DNA from: CAYPPG01 sp964412555
GTDB lineage: Bacteria > Hinthialibacterota > Hinthialibacteria > Hinthialibacterales > Hinthialibacteraceae
Length of the DNA: 64,000 nt
Assembly (NCBI GenBank): GCA_964412555.1
Contig: CAYPPG010000038.1
Span: 1-64,000, forward strand
Direction of reading: 5' to 3'
Both the position numbers and the translations under genes were made by a program. The notes beneath the pieces are model-generated. The model was not told the origin of the DNA. It saw only the letters and a program-made list of their open reading frames with translations, and did not search any database. The number at the start of each line of letters is the position of its first letter. The stretch's first letter is position 1. Positions 16,838-26,052 of the stretch are shown here, one piece after another.

Positions 16838-17818
16838 ATGCAAAATCATAGCGATCCTATTAAAATATTTAAAGCTCTTTCCGACGAAACCCGCCTGAGA
16901 ATCCTCTGGCTGTTGGATACTTATGAGTTGAGCGTGAATGATATTGTCGAAATATTAGGCTCGACTCAATCGCGGGTGTCACGCCATTTAACGGTTCTAA
17001 AGGAAACCGAATTCCTGGATTCCCGCCGAGAAGGAACCTGGATTTATTACCATAAAGCCGATAAAGAAAATATGTCGCCGGAAATCAAACAGGCCTGGCT
17101 GCTGATTCGTGAATGGGCAAAAGATAGAATGGAAGCCGGAAAAGATCGTGAAAAAGCACATGAGGTACTCCAACACAAAAAAAGTCACAGTTTACAGTTT
17201 TTTGGGAAACATGCCTCACGGTGGGATGCGATTCGGGCCACGTTGTGCAGTGAATTTGTCACTCTTCAGGCAATGGAGGCATTGATCCCTCCCGATATCA
17301 CAGTTCTTGACGTCGGAACCGGAACCGGGCAGTTGCTACTTCCATTAGCCAAGGTAGTCCATAACGTCATTGGAGTCGACCACTCTCCCCAAATGCTGAA
17401 ACTGGCCGCACAAAATGCCACAAATGCCGATATTCACAATGTCGAATTCCGTCTTGGAGAAATCGATGATTTACCCTTGAAAGACAATGAGGTAAACGCC
17501 GCATTTGCTGCCCTCGTTTTGCATCATGCTCCGGATCCTGGGAAGGCCATACTTGAAATGGCTCGAGTTGTCAAACCGGGTGGAAGTGTAGCGATCATCG
17601 ATTTGCAAAAACACGCGGATGAATGGATGCGGGATGAACTCGCCGATCTGTGGTTGGGATTCGAAAAAGGGGATATGGAGCGCTGGTTCACGAAAGCGGA
17701 GCTGATCAATCATCGATGGATTGAAGGGTATTCTCCCCCTGAAACTTCACGGGATAAAAAACAAATCCATATTCAAAACAAGAGTTTTATTTTTTACGGA
17801 AGAAAAGCAAAAAGATAA
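16838..17818 (+). CDS. ArsR-family regulator fused to a SAM-dependent methyltransferase domain
   Basis: A 326-residue two-domain protein. Residues 1-78 are a winged helix of the ArsR type (FKALSDETRLRILWLL, then STQSRVSRHLTVLKETEFLDSRREGTWIYY). Residues about 120-326 are a class I methyltransferase with motif I VLDVGTGTG (156-164), GVDHSPQML and the later ALVLHHAPDPGKAILEMARVVKPGG. This fusion next to metK and ahcY recalls the SahR-type regulators of the methionine/SAM cycle, which respond to S-adenosylhomocysteine. The methyltransferase-like domain may serve as the SAM/SAH sensor. The divergent promoter gap holds candidate operator repeats. Confidence 0.85.
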   Translation: MQNHSDPIKIFKALSDETRLRILWLLDTYELSVNDIVEILGSTQSRVSRHLTVLKETEFLDSRREGTWIYYHKADKENMSPEIKQAWLLIREWAKDRMEAGKDREKAHEVLQHKKSHSLQFFGKHASRWDAIRATLCSEFVTLQAMEALIPPDITVLDVGTGTGQLLLPLAKVVHNVIGVDHSPQMLKLAAQNATNADIHNVEFRLGEIDDLPLKDNEVNAAFAALVLHHAPDPGKAILEMARVVKPGGSVAIIDLQKHADEWMRDELADLWLGFEKGDMERWFTKAELINHRWIEGYSPPETSRDKKQIHIQNKSFIFYGRKAKR

Positions 17819-17821
17819 CGA

Positions 17822-18634
17822 TCAATCATTGGAGGTGAATTGTTGAATTCGTTCTTCCAATTCATGTAAACGTTGGGCAAATTCGGGAAGTTGATAAATA
17901 AATGATTGATGAAACCGAAAATCGTTTTCTTCCATGGCGGGGGAACCAGTAATTGTGGATTCATCTGCTACATCTTTGCTCACTCCAGCTCCGCTTTGGA
18001 CGATTGCCTTGTTTCCGATTCGAATATGGCCAACCATGCCGACACCGTAGCCGACCGAAACTTCCGAACCAATTTTGCAACTTCCACAAATCCCTACACC
18101 ATCTCCGATATGAGAGCGTTCTCCAATTACTACATTATGGCCAACTTGAACAAGGGAGCCGATATGTGTCCCCTCTCCGACAATCGTTTGCCCAAGGGTT
18201 GCCCGGTCAATTGTCGAGTTTGCCCCAATTCGAACATCATTCTCGATGACAACATATCCGACTTGCGGGACTTTGAAATTCACACCATTTTTTTCTTTTG
18301 CATATCCAAAACCATCGCTCCCGATAACCACTCCGGCTTCAATAATCACGCGGTTTCCAATCCGGGTCTTTTCCCGTAGAGTTACGGAATGGTAAAGCAC
18401 GCAATTTGAATCGACAATGCAATCTTCCCCAACGTAACAACCGGGATGAATAACGACATCATTCCCGATTCGAACTCCACGTTCAATAACGACATTGGAA
18501 TGGATAACAACACTTTTCCCCAATCGAACGCTGGGATCTACGACGCTCGAGGGGTGGATTTGACAACCGCTATCATGAACGGACTCTTCAGCCAGCGATG
18601 ACGCTAAATTGGAAGTCGCCATACTCTGTTTCAT
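17822..18634 (-). CDS. LpxD-like UDP-3-O-acylglucosamine N-acyltransferase lacking the N-terminal domain
   Basis: A 270-residue left-handed beta-helix protein made of hexapeptide repeats (VVIHSNVVIERGVRIG and so on). LpxD marks include VVIGSDGFGYA and VQVGHNVVIGERSHIGDGVGICG; the histidine in VGHNVVIG corresponds to the catalytic His. LpxD adds the second acyl chain in lipid A synthesis at the cytoplasmic face. Full LpxD is about 340 residues with an N-terminal uridine-binding domain; here the repeats start at about residue 25, so that domain is missing. It may be a second, divergent acyltransferase rather than the housekeeping LpxD. Confidence 0.7.
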   Translation of the reverse strand: MKQSMATSNLASSLAEESVHDSGCQIHPSSVVDPSVRLGKSVVIHSNVVIERGVRIGNDVVIHPGCYVGEDCIVDSNCVLYHSVTLREKTRIGNRVIIEAGVVIGSDGFGYAKEKNGVNFKVPQVGYVVIENDVRIGANSTIDRATLGQTIVGEGTHIGSLVQVGHNVVIGERSHIGDGVGICGSCKIGSEVSVGYGVGMVGHIRIGNKAIVQSGAGVSKDVADESTITGSPAMEENDFRFHQSFIYQLPEFAQRLHELEERIQQFTSND

Positions 18635-19141
18635 CGGTGGTATTCCCCCTAATTTTCTTTCCTACTCATTTATAACTGGAAATCGCAATACAAATTGCTG
18701 GTATACAACATTCCATCACTCAGACTTGATAAATAAAGAGATTCATCTCTTTATGTGATCAAAAACGATTTCAACCTCCGATAAAAAATGTATTTTTTGT
18801 ATTTCCAGTTCATTCACCGGCCAGTTTTCAAGAATCAGACTTTACATTTTTTAGTCGGTTGGGCATGAAATACCCTCCATGACCGACTTTTACCGACATT
18901 TCATTTTCGAATAAATGCCTTCTCATGCCAGCAAACTTACTACAATCTATTATATGAAACCACATAATCCCAAAAAAATCAATGAATAATTTGCTATTTC
19001 CGGTCTTATGCACAAGTTTTTTAATGATACTCGGAAGTTTTTGCATTGAAAAGTGCGCCCTAAACACAATGCTAATGTATTTTGAGCAAAATTCTTCCTC
19101 TTTTTAGTGGAGTATGAACAAATTACACCATTTCCGGCTTT
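18635..19141. other. AT-rich intergenic region
   Basis: About 500 bases without a credible gene, upstream of the lpxD-like gene and downstream of the prepilin peptidase gene. The only clear structure is a perfect 10-bp inverted repeat, ATAAAGAGAT-TC-ATCTCTTTAT, at 18733-18754, which could be an operator or a small hairpin. Confidence 0.5.
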
Positions 19142-19960
19142 TCACATGACTAAAGGCCGTGTGTACCAAGAAATAATCTCCGGTCCGAAAAGCAGGCACA
19201 GATAAGCGCCGGCACATAAATACGGCCCGAAAGGAATCCGTCCATATTTATCGATTTTCCCGATTAGTTTTAAACTCAATCCAACAATGGATCCCAATAA
19301 TGAAGCTAAAAAAATACACAACAACGTTTCATTCCACCCTAAAAAACCTCCTATAAACGCCATCAATTTCACATCACCGAATCCCATCGCTTCCTGCCGA
19401 AAAATCCATTCACCGATGATTCGAATTCCCCAAATGATTCCTCCACCTGTCAACATTCCCCCAACAGCATGCCAAAAATCATTCACGAGGGCGTGAGAAA
19501 AAACGCCGCTCCAGGAGGATATCGCTCCTACGAAGAGTACAAAGGGAATCATTGGAAGCGATAAAAAGTCGGGGATATACTGATAATCCCAATCGATTCC
19601 GGACGCAACGATCAAGTTCATGGTAAAAAAAAGATAGAGCAGCGAAGTCGCCGTTTGCCCATATTCATAAACAATTCCCATAAACAAGAGCGCTGTCAAT
19701 AATTCATAAATTGGATAACGAACAGAAATGGAAGCCTGACAATAACGGCACTTTCCGAGAAGTAAGGCATAGGAAAAAATGGGGATATTATCATACCAAT
19801 GTATCGGTTGATCACAGCAAGGCGTTCTAGAACTGGGGAAAATTATGGATTGCTCTGCTGGAATTCGCCAAACACAGACGTGAAGGAAACTTCCAACAGC
19901 TGCACCAAATATTCCTGCGGCTATAACAAAAAAATCGTTCGGTAAATAGATAAAATTCAT
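19142..19960 (-). CDS. pilD: type IV prepilin peptidase / N-methyltransferase (A24 family)
   Basis: A 272-residue polytopic membrane protein from the ATG at 19960 (the frame is open to a TTG nine bases earlier). The N-terminal domain has GSFLHVCVWRIP and a cysteine cluster (TPCCDQPIHWYDNIPIFSY, then GKCRYCQ) typical of the methyltransferase half. The catalytic aspartates are SGIDWDYQYIPD and GFGDVKLMAFIG. It cleaves and N-methylates prepilins at the inner membrane, so it should process the three pseudopilin-like proteins elsewhere in the window (27207, 49134, 57940). It stands alone, not in a pilus operon. Confidence 0.9.
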   Translation of the reverse strand: MNFIYLPNDFFVIAAGIFGAAVGSFLHVCVWRIPAEQSIIFPSSRTPCCDQPIHWYDNIPIFSYALLLGKCRYCQASISVRYPIYELLTALLFMGIVYEYGQTATSLLYLFFTMNLIVASGIDWDYQYIPDFLSLPMIPFVLFVGAISSWSGVFSHALVNDFWHAVGGMLTGGGIIWGIRIIGEWIFRQEAMGFGDVKLMAFIGGFLGWNETLLCIFLASLLGSIVGLSLKLIGKIDKYGRIPFGPYLCAGAYLCLLFGPEIISWYTRPLVM

Positions 19961-20242
19961 ACAGTTCAAAGTCTATTTTTTCTGTAGAGTATCCCAACTC
20001 TATTCCAACATAGGAAGCCATGTGGGACATGCAACATAAAAACAATACACACTTTTTGTGGAAAAATGTTTATTTGTTAGACCATTTTATCGGCGAAATT
20101 CGGATCAATTTTCAGTTTCATTGAAATGATCCTATTCTTTCAGACGTGATTATCATACAATAGAATAAGATTGTATGTAGGTTCGAAAGTAGATAGGACA
20201 AAGTAATTTTTATTGAATCCCTAATGAATAGAAAGGCAGGTT

Positions 20243-20602
20243 ATGTCCGAGAATCAGATGGAAGATTGTATCTTTTGTAAAATCATCGCCGGAGAAATCC
20301 CGGCAACTCTCGAATATGAAGATGAACATGTCATTGCCTTTAAAGACATTAATCCCCAGGCGCCCGTTCATTTTTTGGTGATTCCCAAAAAGCATGTACC
20401 CAAAATCGGGGACTTGCCGGATACAGATCCAGAATTACTCAATCATCTCATGCGGGCGTCGCATCATTTGGCCAAAAAACTTGGGATTTTTGAGGATGGT
20501 TATCGCCTAGTCATCAACTCAGGGGACAATGGCGGGCAAACAGTATACCACCTCCACATTCATGTCTTGGGGGGGCGATTTATGCGATGGCCGCCGGGCT
20601 GA
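20243..20602 (+). CDS. HIT-family (HinT-like) nucleotide hydrolase
   Basis: A 119-residue protein with all HinT marks: the CIFCKIIAGEIPA start, FKDINPQAPVHFLVIPK, NSGDNGGQTVYHLHIHVLGG and the active-site HxHxH (HLHIH). HinT enzymes hydrolyse purine phosphoramidates such as AMP-lysine. GAAAGGCAGG lies just upstream of the ATG. It appears monocistronic and is followed by a small hairpin. Confidence 0.93.
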   Translation: MSENQMEDCIFCKIIAGEIPATLEYEDEHVIAFKDINPQAPVHFLVIPKKHVPKIGDLPDTDPELLNHLMRASHHLAKKLGIFEDGYRLVINSGDNGGQTVYHLHIHVLGGRFMRWPPG

Positions 20603-20624
20603 TCCGTTTTCATTCACGGATTTA
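20602..20624 (+). terminator. hairpin at the end of the HIT gene
   Basis: ATCCGT and ACGGAT (20602-20621) pair around an 8-base loop, starting in the stop codon region and followed by TTT. Modest terminator candidate. Confidence 0.35.
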
Positions 20625-20832
20625 CACTTTCCCTCAAGAGAAGAAAAGTTATACTTCACTATATTACACCTTGATTCGCTAATCAATCAATTTTACCGGC
20701 GAGAGTGATCGGCATTTGTGTGCTTATTCGCTTAGGCATCGCCATAAGGTATAAAAGCAAGACTTCACGATTTTTTTATTCTCTTACGTGTAGAAAAGTA
20801 TCCAATTGATCAGCGACTCGTTATATCAGACG

Positions 20833-23040
20833 ATGCGAATAACCGAGATATCCCTTTTCCTTCTTGCTCTTCTCATGGTAATGGGCGGATGCGCAACCCA
20901 CACCGTCAAGGAGGGTAATGTCCGCTCCCATGCCGGCCAAGCCAAAGAAACGTCCAAAAATCAAGTAGAGGAAACGAAGCAAAAAGCGACGGCATCGATT
21001 CAATCGCCTACTCATGAAACCGTTTCCTTGAAGAAAAAAGAAACAATTTCCGAGCAAACGATACCTCTTTCTCAGAAGGAACAAGAAAAAAAACAATACT
21101 CCCGGGATAAAAGACTCGGATTGTACGAACATTTTTTAACTGGGATTTTCTTGAAAAAAAGAGGGAAATTTGACGAGGCAAGCGCAGCGTTTTCGAAAGC
21201 ACTTGAAATCACTCCGGAATCGCCTCTTATCGGGTCGCTTGCCGGTGAATCACTCTTGCAAGCAAAGCGAGTCGATGAAGCGATTCAAGTTGCGGAACAG
21301 TCAGTGAAATTGGCTTCGGAAGAAGTCGAAAGCCATATCGTCTTAGGAAGAGCGTACGCGGCAAAACAGAAGTATGAAAAGGCCATACAGGAATTCGAAA
21401 AAGTACAGAAAGTCGTCCCGGATTCCTTTGAATTGCTGGATGAGTTGGCTCAATTTTATTACAAAGCGCAAAAATATGAGGATACGATTCGAATCTATCG
21501 CCGGCTTGCCGAAATGTATCCGGAGCAGTCCTATCTATTCAGACTTTTTATTGCGGATATCTTACTTTTAAAACTCAATCGGTTAGAAGAGGCCAAACAA
21601 GAATTTCAATCGATTGCCCAACAGATCCCCAATTCTGCAAAAGTACACCTGAGTCTCGGAAGAATCAACGAACTGCTAGGTAAACCGGAAGAAGCGATCG
21701 ATGCCTATCTCACAGCGCTCAATCATGTGCGATCCACTCAGGAAGAGATGACTATCCGCAAACAACTTGGGAATCTTTACCGGGAACGAGGTTCCTATAC
21801 CGAATCTCTTTACCAATATCAACGCAACAAAGAGATCTCCCCGGATACGTTAGAAACCAGACAATCTTTGATCAACCTATTCATAGAATTTGGTAAACAT
21901 GAAGAAGCGCTGCAGGAAATTGACGAATTGGTGGACAAATTTCCAGGCGACTTCAAACTCCAACTTTTACGAAAAGAAATATTGACGAAGTTGGAGCGTC
22001 CCTCGGATGCATGGGAAGGATTGTTCAAATCCCTCCAATATGCTATCGAGCATACCATGTTGAAAGAAATCAAAGATTTCTTATGGCAAATTGCCATCGA
22101 TGATTCATTTTCTGAGACAATTACCAAAGAGAAACATCGTAAAAAAGTACAAGAATTGTTACAGCTAGCCGGAGATACTTTTCCCAATACTCCTCGAATC
22201 GCATTTGCTCAGGCACGATTGAATTTGACGGGCCAATCGAGCGCTTTAAGGGTCCATTTACAAAAAATACTCGATCTGTTCAAACAAAATCTTGAAACTG
22301 CAGACGAGAATACAATCGATCAAATTGCGGCGGAAATGCGTCTGTGGTATCGAGTAAGACACGCATTTCATGATCAAGGATATTCGCGCGATTTGATCGA
22401 TATTCTCCGAGAATGTCGGAAAAAATACCCGGAGAACCGCGAGTTGACACGTATTCTCGGCATGATTTTCGCTGAAAATGATCAATTGCACGATGCCGAA
22501 GAAATGTATTTGACGTTGAAGGAAACCGTTGATCCCGAGAATCCAATCTATAAGGAATTACTGTTCCAATTGGCATTCGTGTATGAAAGAATGAATCGAA
22601 TTGCGGATGTGGAAAGATTGATGAAAGAAGCGATTCAGCGTTTTCCTGATGATCCGGAAGCGTATAATTTTTTGGGATATACCTATGCCGACCATAATAT
22701 GCATTTGGATGAAGCGCTTCAATTGATTGAAAAAGCGTTGAAAGATCGCCCGAATGATGGGAATTATATCGATAGTCTTGGGTGGGTATATTATCGAATG
22801 GGAAAGTATGAAGAGGCAATCACACATCTTCGACGGGCACTCGATAACCAAGCCGATCACCCGGTGATTCTCGATCATCTCGGCGACGCTTACGAAGAGC
22901 ACGGCCAATTGGATACAGCCATTCGTTGTTGGAAAAAAGTATTGGAAGTGGGGCCGCAATATCCGTTGGAATACACTTCTGACTTTCACTTTCGGGTCGT
23001 GCAAAAAATACAGGCAGCGGAGAATTCAATAAAACAGTGA
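20833..23040 (+). CDS. TPR-repeat lipoprotein
   Basis: A 735-residue protein from the ATG at 20833 (the frame also has a TTG at 20806). A lipoprotein signal, ISLFLLALLMVMGGC, puts the lipidated cysteine at about residue 20. A Lys/Glu/Gln-rich linker follows, then at least 14 tetratricopeptide-like repeats, for example AKQKYEKAIQEFEKVQKVVPD near the start and LGDAYEEHGQLDTAIRCWKKVLEVGP at the end. It probably scaffolds a protein assembly at the outer membrane. The stop overlaps the GTG of yqeK (GTGA), so the two are translationally coupled. Confidence 0.85.
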   Translation: MRITEISLFLLALLMVMGGCATHTVKEGNVRSHAGQAKETSKNQVEETKQKATASIQSPTHETVSLKKKETISEQTIPLSQKEQEKKQYSRDKRLGLYEHFLTGIFLKKRGKFDEASAAFSKALEITPESPLIGSLAGESLLQAKRVDEAIQVAEQSVKLASEEVESHIVLGRAYAAKQKYEKAIQEFEKVQKVVPDSFELLDELAQFYYKAQKYEDTIRIYRRLAEMYPEQSYLFRLFIADILLLKLNRLEEAKQEFQSIAQQIPNSAKVHLSLGRINELLGKPEEAIDAYLTALNHVRSTQEEMTIRKQLGNLYRERGSYTESLYQYQRNKEISPDTLETRQSLINLFIEFGKHEEALQEIDELVDKFPGDFKLQLLRKEILTKLERPSDAWEGLFKSLQYAIEHTMLKEIKDFLWQIAIDDSFSETITKEKHRKKVQELLQLAGDTFPNTPRIAFAQARLNLTGQSSALRVHLQKILDLFKQNLETADENTIDQIAAEMRLWYRVRHAFHDQGYSRDLIDILRECRKKYPENRELTRILGMIFAENDQLHDAEEMYLTLKETVDPENPIYKELLFQLAFVYERMNRIADVERLMKEAIQRFPDDPEAYNFLGYTYADHNMHLDEALQLIEKALKDRPNDGNYIDSLGWVYYRMGKYEEAITHLRRALDNQADHPVILDHLGDAYEEHGQLDTAIRCWKKVLEVGPQYPLEYTSDFHFRVVQKIQAAENSIKQ

Positions 23041-23651
23041 TCGATTTAATCCCTCAACAATCTATTCAACAACTCCAATCCGCCATTTCGGAAAAACGAT
23101 ACAAACATTGTGAAGGCGTCCTGGAAACCGCATTTGAATTGTCTCATGCTTGGAAAGACTATCCGGTGGAACCGGGATTGCTCGCCTGGGCGGCATTGTT
23201 TCATGACTGTGCAAAAGAACTCCCGCTGGACACTCGTGAACGGATCATCAAGCAAAATGAGTTTGATTTCGGGAAGGAGTTGATTTCGAATCTGAAACTG
23301 TCTCATGCCCCTCTTGGCGCGTTTTTGCTCGAGACTCAATACGGGATGGATCACCCGGATGTATTGTCGGCAGTGGCGTATCATCCAACCGGTCACCCGG
23401 ATTTAACACCGATCGGCTGGCTTGTCTATATTGCCGATTATTTGGAGCCAGGACGAACCTACATCCCCAATCGCGATATGCTCATTGAAGAAGCCTCGAA
23501 TGATCCATTAACCGGACTTCGTCTCATTACGAACCTTCGTATATCGATGGTGCTTCAAAAAGGGAAAAAGGTACATCCTTTGGCGAGGAAATACCAAGCG
23601 TATTTAGAAGGGATTGACAGTTTATGTGAACTCCAAGTAGAAACAAAGTAA
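23037..23651 (+). CDS. yqeK: YqeK-type HD-domain dinucleoside tetraphosphate hydrolase
   Basis: A 204-residue HD-domain protein starting at a GTG inside the stop of the TPR gene. The YqeK pattern is clear: KRYKHCEGVLETA (first His), AALFHDCAKE (HD), SHAPLGAFLLE, and AVAYHPTGHPDLTPIGWLVYIADYLEPGR. Members of this family split diadenosine tetraphosphate symmetrically and often bind iron. In many bacteria yqeK sits with nadD and rsfS; here it is coupled to a TPR lipoprotein instead. Confidence 0.88.
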   Translation: MIDLIPQQSIQQLQSAISEKRYKHCEGVLETAFELSHAWKDYPVEPGLLAWAALFHDCAKELPLDTRERIIKQNEFDFGKELISNLKLSHAPLGAFLLETQYGMDHPDVLSAVAYHPTGHPDLTPIGWLVYIADYLEPGRTYIPNRDMLIEEASNDPLTGLRLITNLRISMVLQKGKKVHPLARKYQAYLEGIDSLCELQVETK

Positions 23652-24066
23652 TACCTTGTTACATTGAAATGAGTAGTAATCTTTTTTTCAAGAAAGGTAT
23701 CTTTTTTTCAAGTTACGTTGATGCTGTTCCGTTCGTACATTCATTATCTGGCTTTCTGGAGATGAAAACAGTCACAAATTCCCAAAAATCGACGTTTCAT
23801 GCTCTATTACTGAACAAAGGATAAGAATAACAGGGCACATTCCATAGTGATTTGTTGACAAACTACTTTAATTTGGTCTATAATCATGCAGGTCGTTGAA
23901 TTATAATGATTTAGTAATTGTTCAAAATTCCACTTACAAGGGGGTAAATAACAGTCGATGAAACTTATTTTATGACCATTTTTTTGTGTTAGACTTCCGC
24001 CAGTTTCGATTGGGTGTTAGCCTGTTCAAGAAAAAAAACAAATTGTGTGGGATTCATTGATTTGCG
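23652..24066 (+). other. intergenic region with a consensus promoter and a long leader
   Basis: No gene over 415 bases. ATCTTTTTTTCAAG occurs twice (23679-23692 and 23699-23712), possibly with a terminator role for yqeK. A consensus promoter lies at 23855-23884. A five-codon open frame (MKLIL, 23958-23975) with AAGGGGG 13 bases upstream lies in the leader and could be a leader peptide. Confidence 0.5.
23855..23884 (+). promoter_or_regulatory. consensus sigma-70 promoter of the sugar-transferase operon
   Basis: TTGACA, an 18-base spacer and TATAAT, both boxes perfect. Transcription would start near 23891, giving a leader of about 175 bases before the ATG at 24067. Confidence 0.75.
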
Positions 24067-25506
24067 ATGAAAAGTATACAGGAATTCACAGATATTCGGG
24101 ATAAATATTATCTTCCATTGTTTATCTTAATCTGCGCGGACTTCATGGTTTTATCCGGCTCATTGTTGGCGGCTTATTTTGTGCGCTTTCATACGGTTCT
24201 TTTCGATTGGATACCCCCAACACCACCGCCAGATTCGACTATTCCGGACCTCCAACCTTATTTTCTACTCTCCATTACAATAGGAATATTGGGGTGTGCC
24301 ATTTTCGAGCGTTTCGGGCTCTATGAGCGCCGCGTCGGATTGGACCGGCATGTGCCACCAATCATCATTATCTTCGCGATTGTTGTATCCTATATTTTTT
24401 TAATGGCGCTATTATTCAACTATCGCGGTTTTTCCTTCTCACGATTTACGGTCGGATTGGGGATCCCCATTTCTAGTATCTGTATCGTATTTGCATACCA
24501 TTTGCTGAAACGCATTCAATTTTTCATGATCCGCAATGGGTACGGATTCCAAAAAACCGCAGTGATCGGTCCCACATGGCGATGCAAAGAAATCAGTCAA
24601 AAGCTGCAAGATCACTATGGCTCCATGTTTCAAATTCTCGGTTATGTTACGACTGATCAGAATAGAAGAGAAGACAAGAAACCGTTCTTGCCCTGTTTGG
24701 GATCGATTCATCAATTAGCGGAAATCTTTCAGCGGGGAATGCTCAACAATGTCATTATCGCTTTGCCTCCAACCAATCCCGATGAAATCATCAAAACCAT
24801 AAAATTATGTACGGCGAACCAGATTCCGTATCGCGTCGTTCCGGAGATTTTCGATTTATTATCTTCACGAATACAAATTGATGAATTTGAACGCCTTCCG
24901 ACGATTTTGTTTGGGGAATCTCCTCTTTACGGATTCGGACAAATAGTCAAGCGATTCATGGACATACTCGTCTCCGGCATTGCGCTTATACTCACCGGTC
25001 CTCTTATGCTGATTGTGGCCTTTTTGATCAAGTTGGATACAAAAGGACCGATTTTTTATGTTCAAGAACGTGTTGGAAACGATGGGCAAAAATTTTTCAT
25101 CTATAAATTTCGATCCATGTTCGCCGATGCGGAGAATGGCACCGGTCCAAAATGGGCCACCTCGAACGATCCGCGCACAACGACGATCGGCCGGTTTTTG
25201 CGGCGTTATAATTTGGATGAGCTCCCCCAATTCGTCAACGTTCTGCGGGGAGATATGAGCGTAGTCGGACCGCGTCCGGAGCGTCCTTATTTTGTCAATA
25301 AGTTCAAGGAAGAAATTCCTCATTACATGAGGCGGCATATGGTCAAATCGGGAATTACCGGTTGGGCGCAGGTCAACGGATTGCGCGGCGATACCTCTGT
25401 TACGGAACGTACCAAATATGATCTTTATTATGTTGAAAATTGGTCACTTCTCTTCGATTTCAAAATATTATTGAAAACGTTGGTCTCATTCAAGAACGCC
25501 TATTAA
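24067..25506 (+). CDS. polyprenyl-phosphate sugar-1-phosphate transferase (WcaJ/WbaP family)
   Basis: A 479-residue membrane protein. The N-terminal half has four to five membrane segments (LFILICADFMVLSGSLLAAYFVRF onward) and a CoA-binding-like domain with KTAVIGPTW and GYVTTDQN. The C-terminal catalytic domain begins VKRFMDILVSGIALILTGPLM and contains IFYVQERVGNDGQKFFIYKFRSM and RRYNLDELPQFVNVLRGDMSVVGPRPERP. It transfers a sugar phosphate from a UDP-sugar to undecaprenyl phosphate, the first step of an exopolysaccharide or O-antigen. No glycosyltransferase cluster follows, so its partners must be encoded elsewhere. It heads a probable operon with the next two genes. Confidence 0.9.
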   Translation: MKSIQEFTDIRDKYYLPLFILICADFMVLSGSLLAAYFVRFHTVLFDWIPPTPPPDSTIPDLQPYFLLSITIGILGCAIFERFGLYERRVGLDRHVPPIIIIFAIVVSYIFLMALLFNYRGFSFSRFTVGLGIPISSICIVFAYHLLKRIQFFMIRNGYGFQKTAVIGPTWRCKEISQKLQDHYGSMFQILGYVTTDQNRREDKKPFLPCLGSIHQLAEIFQRGMLNNVIIALPPTNPDEIIKTIKLCTANQIPYRVVPEIFDLLSSRIQIDEFERLPTILFGESPLYGFGQIVKRFMDILVSGIALILTGPLMLIVAFLIKLDTKGPIFYVQERVGNDGQKFFIYKFRSMFADAENGTGPKWATSNDPRTTTIGRFLRRYNLDELPQFVNVLRGDMSVVGPRPERPYFVNKFKEEIPHYMRRHMVKSGITGWAQVNGLRGDTSVTERTKYDLYYVENWSLLFDFKILLKTLVSFKNAY

Positions 25507-25530
25507 CACTTCTTTCTTCAGAATATTATA

Positions 25531-26052
25531 ATGATCTTTCCCCCTCGCAGGTTCAACAAAGAATTTTTTTTCTGCTTCATTGTATCTGTCTTTCTAATCA
25601 ATTGTGGAGAAAATCGTGAAACTCTCCTGGTAAAAGCAACAGAGTTTTTACAGGGCAATGATGTTGACTCGGCCCGTGCTTGTTATGAGAGTATACTGAA
25701 AAAACATCCTTTCGATCCGGAAGCGATACAAGGAATGATCGATACGGCGCGAATAAGAAACGCTACGGTAGAACATGTCCATTGGTGCCGGGAACTTCTT
25801 CGTTTGCGTCCGTGGGATCGGGATGCGAATGTCGTGTATGGAAAATATCTTATAGAGAGGGGTGAATTGGAAGATGCAGTAAGCCGTTTCATATTGGCTT
25901 ATCAAGATTCGGAATTTAAACAAGAAAAACAAGAAGTGCTGGATTGGGTTGAGCATATCCGCACTCTTGTCAAAGATTCCCCTTCTCTTTCCACAACACG
26001 GTCAGATTCGCTTCCACTTCCGAACATTCTGAAGGAAGAAGACATAAAGTGA
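25531..26052 (+). CDS. small TPR-like lipoprotein
   Basis: A 173-residue protein with a lipoprotein signal (FFFCFIVSVFLINC, Cys at about residue 25). Two to three TPR-like helical repeats follow: GNDVDSARACYESILKKHPFDPEAIQGMI and RPWDRDANVVYGKYLIERGELEDAVSRFILA. The tail is Ser/Pro-rich. It lies between the sugar transferase and mqnC, 24 bases after the former and overlapping the GTG of the latter. Role unknown. Confidence 0.75.
   Translation: MIFPPRRFNKEFFFCFIVSVFLINCGENRETLLVKATEFLQGNDVDSARACYESILKKHPFDPEAIQGMIDTARIRNATVEHVHWCRELLRLRPWDRDANVVYGKYLIERGELEDAVSRFILAYQDSEFKQEKQEVLDWVEHIRTLVKDSPSLSTTRSDSLPLPNILKEEDIK

Noticed and set aside
18828..19067. Minus-strand frame of 79 codons in an intergenic region
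   Set aside because: AT-rich sequence without a ribosome binding site or recognisable family; listed instead as empty intergenic space.
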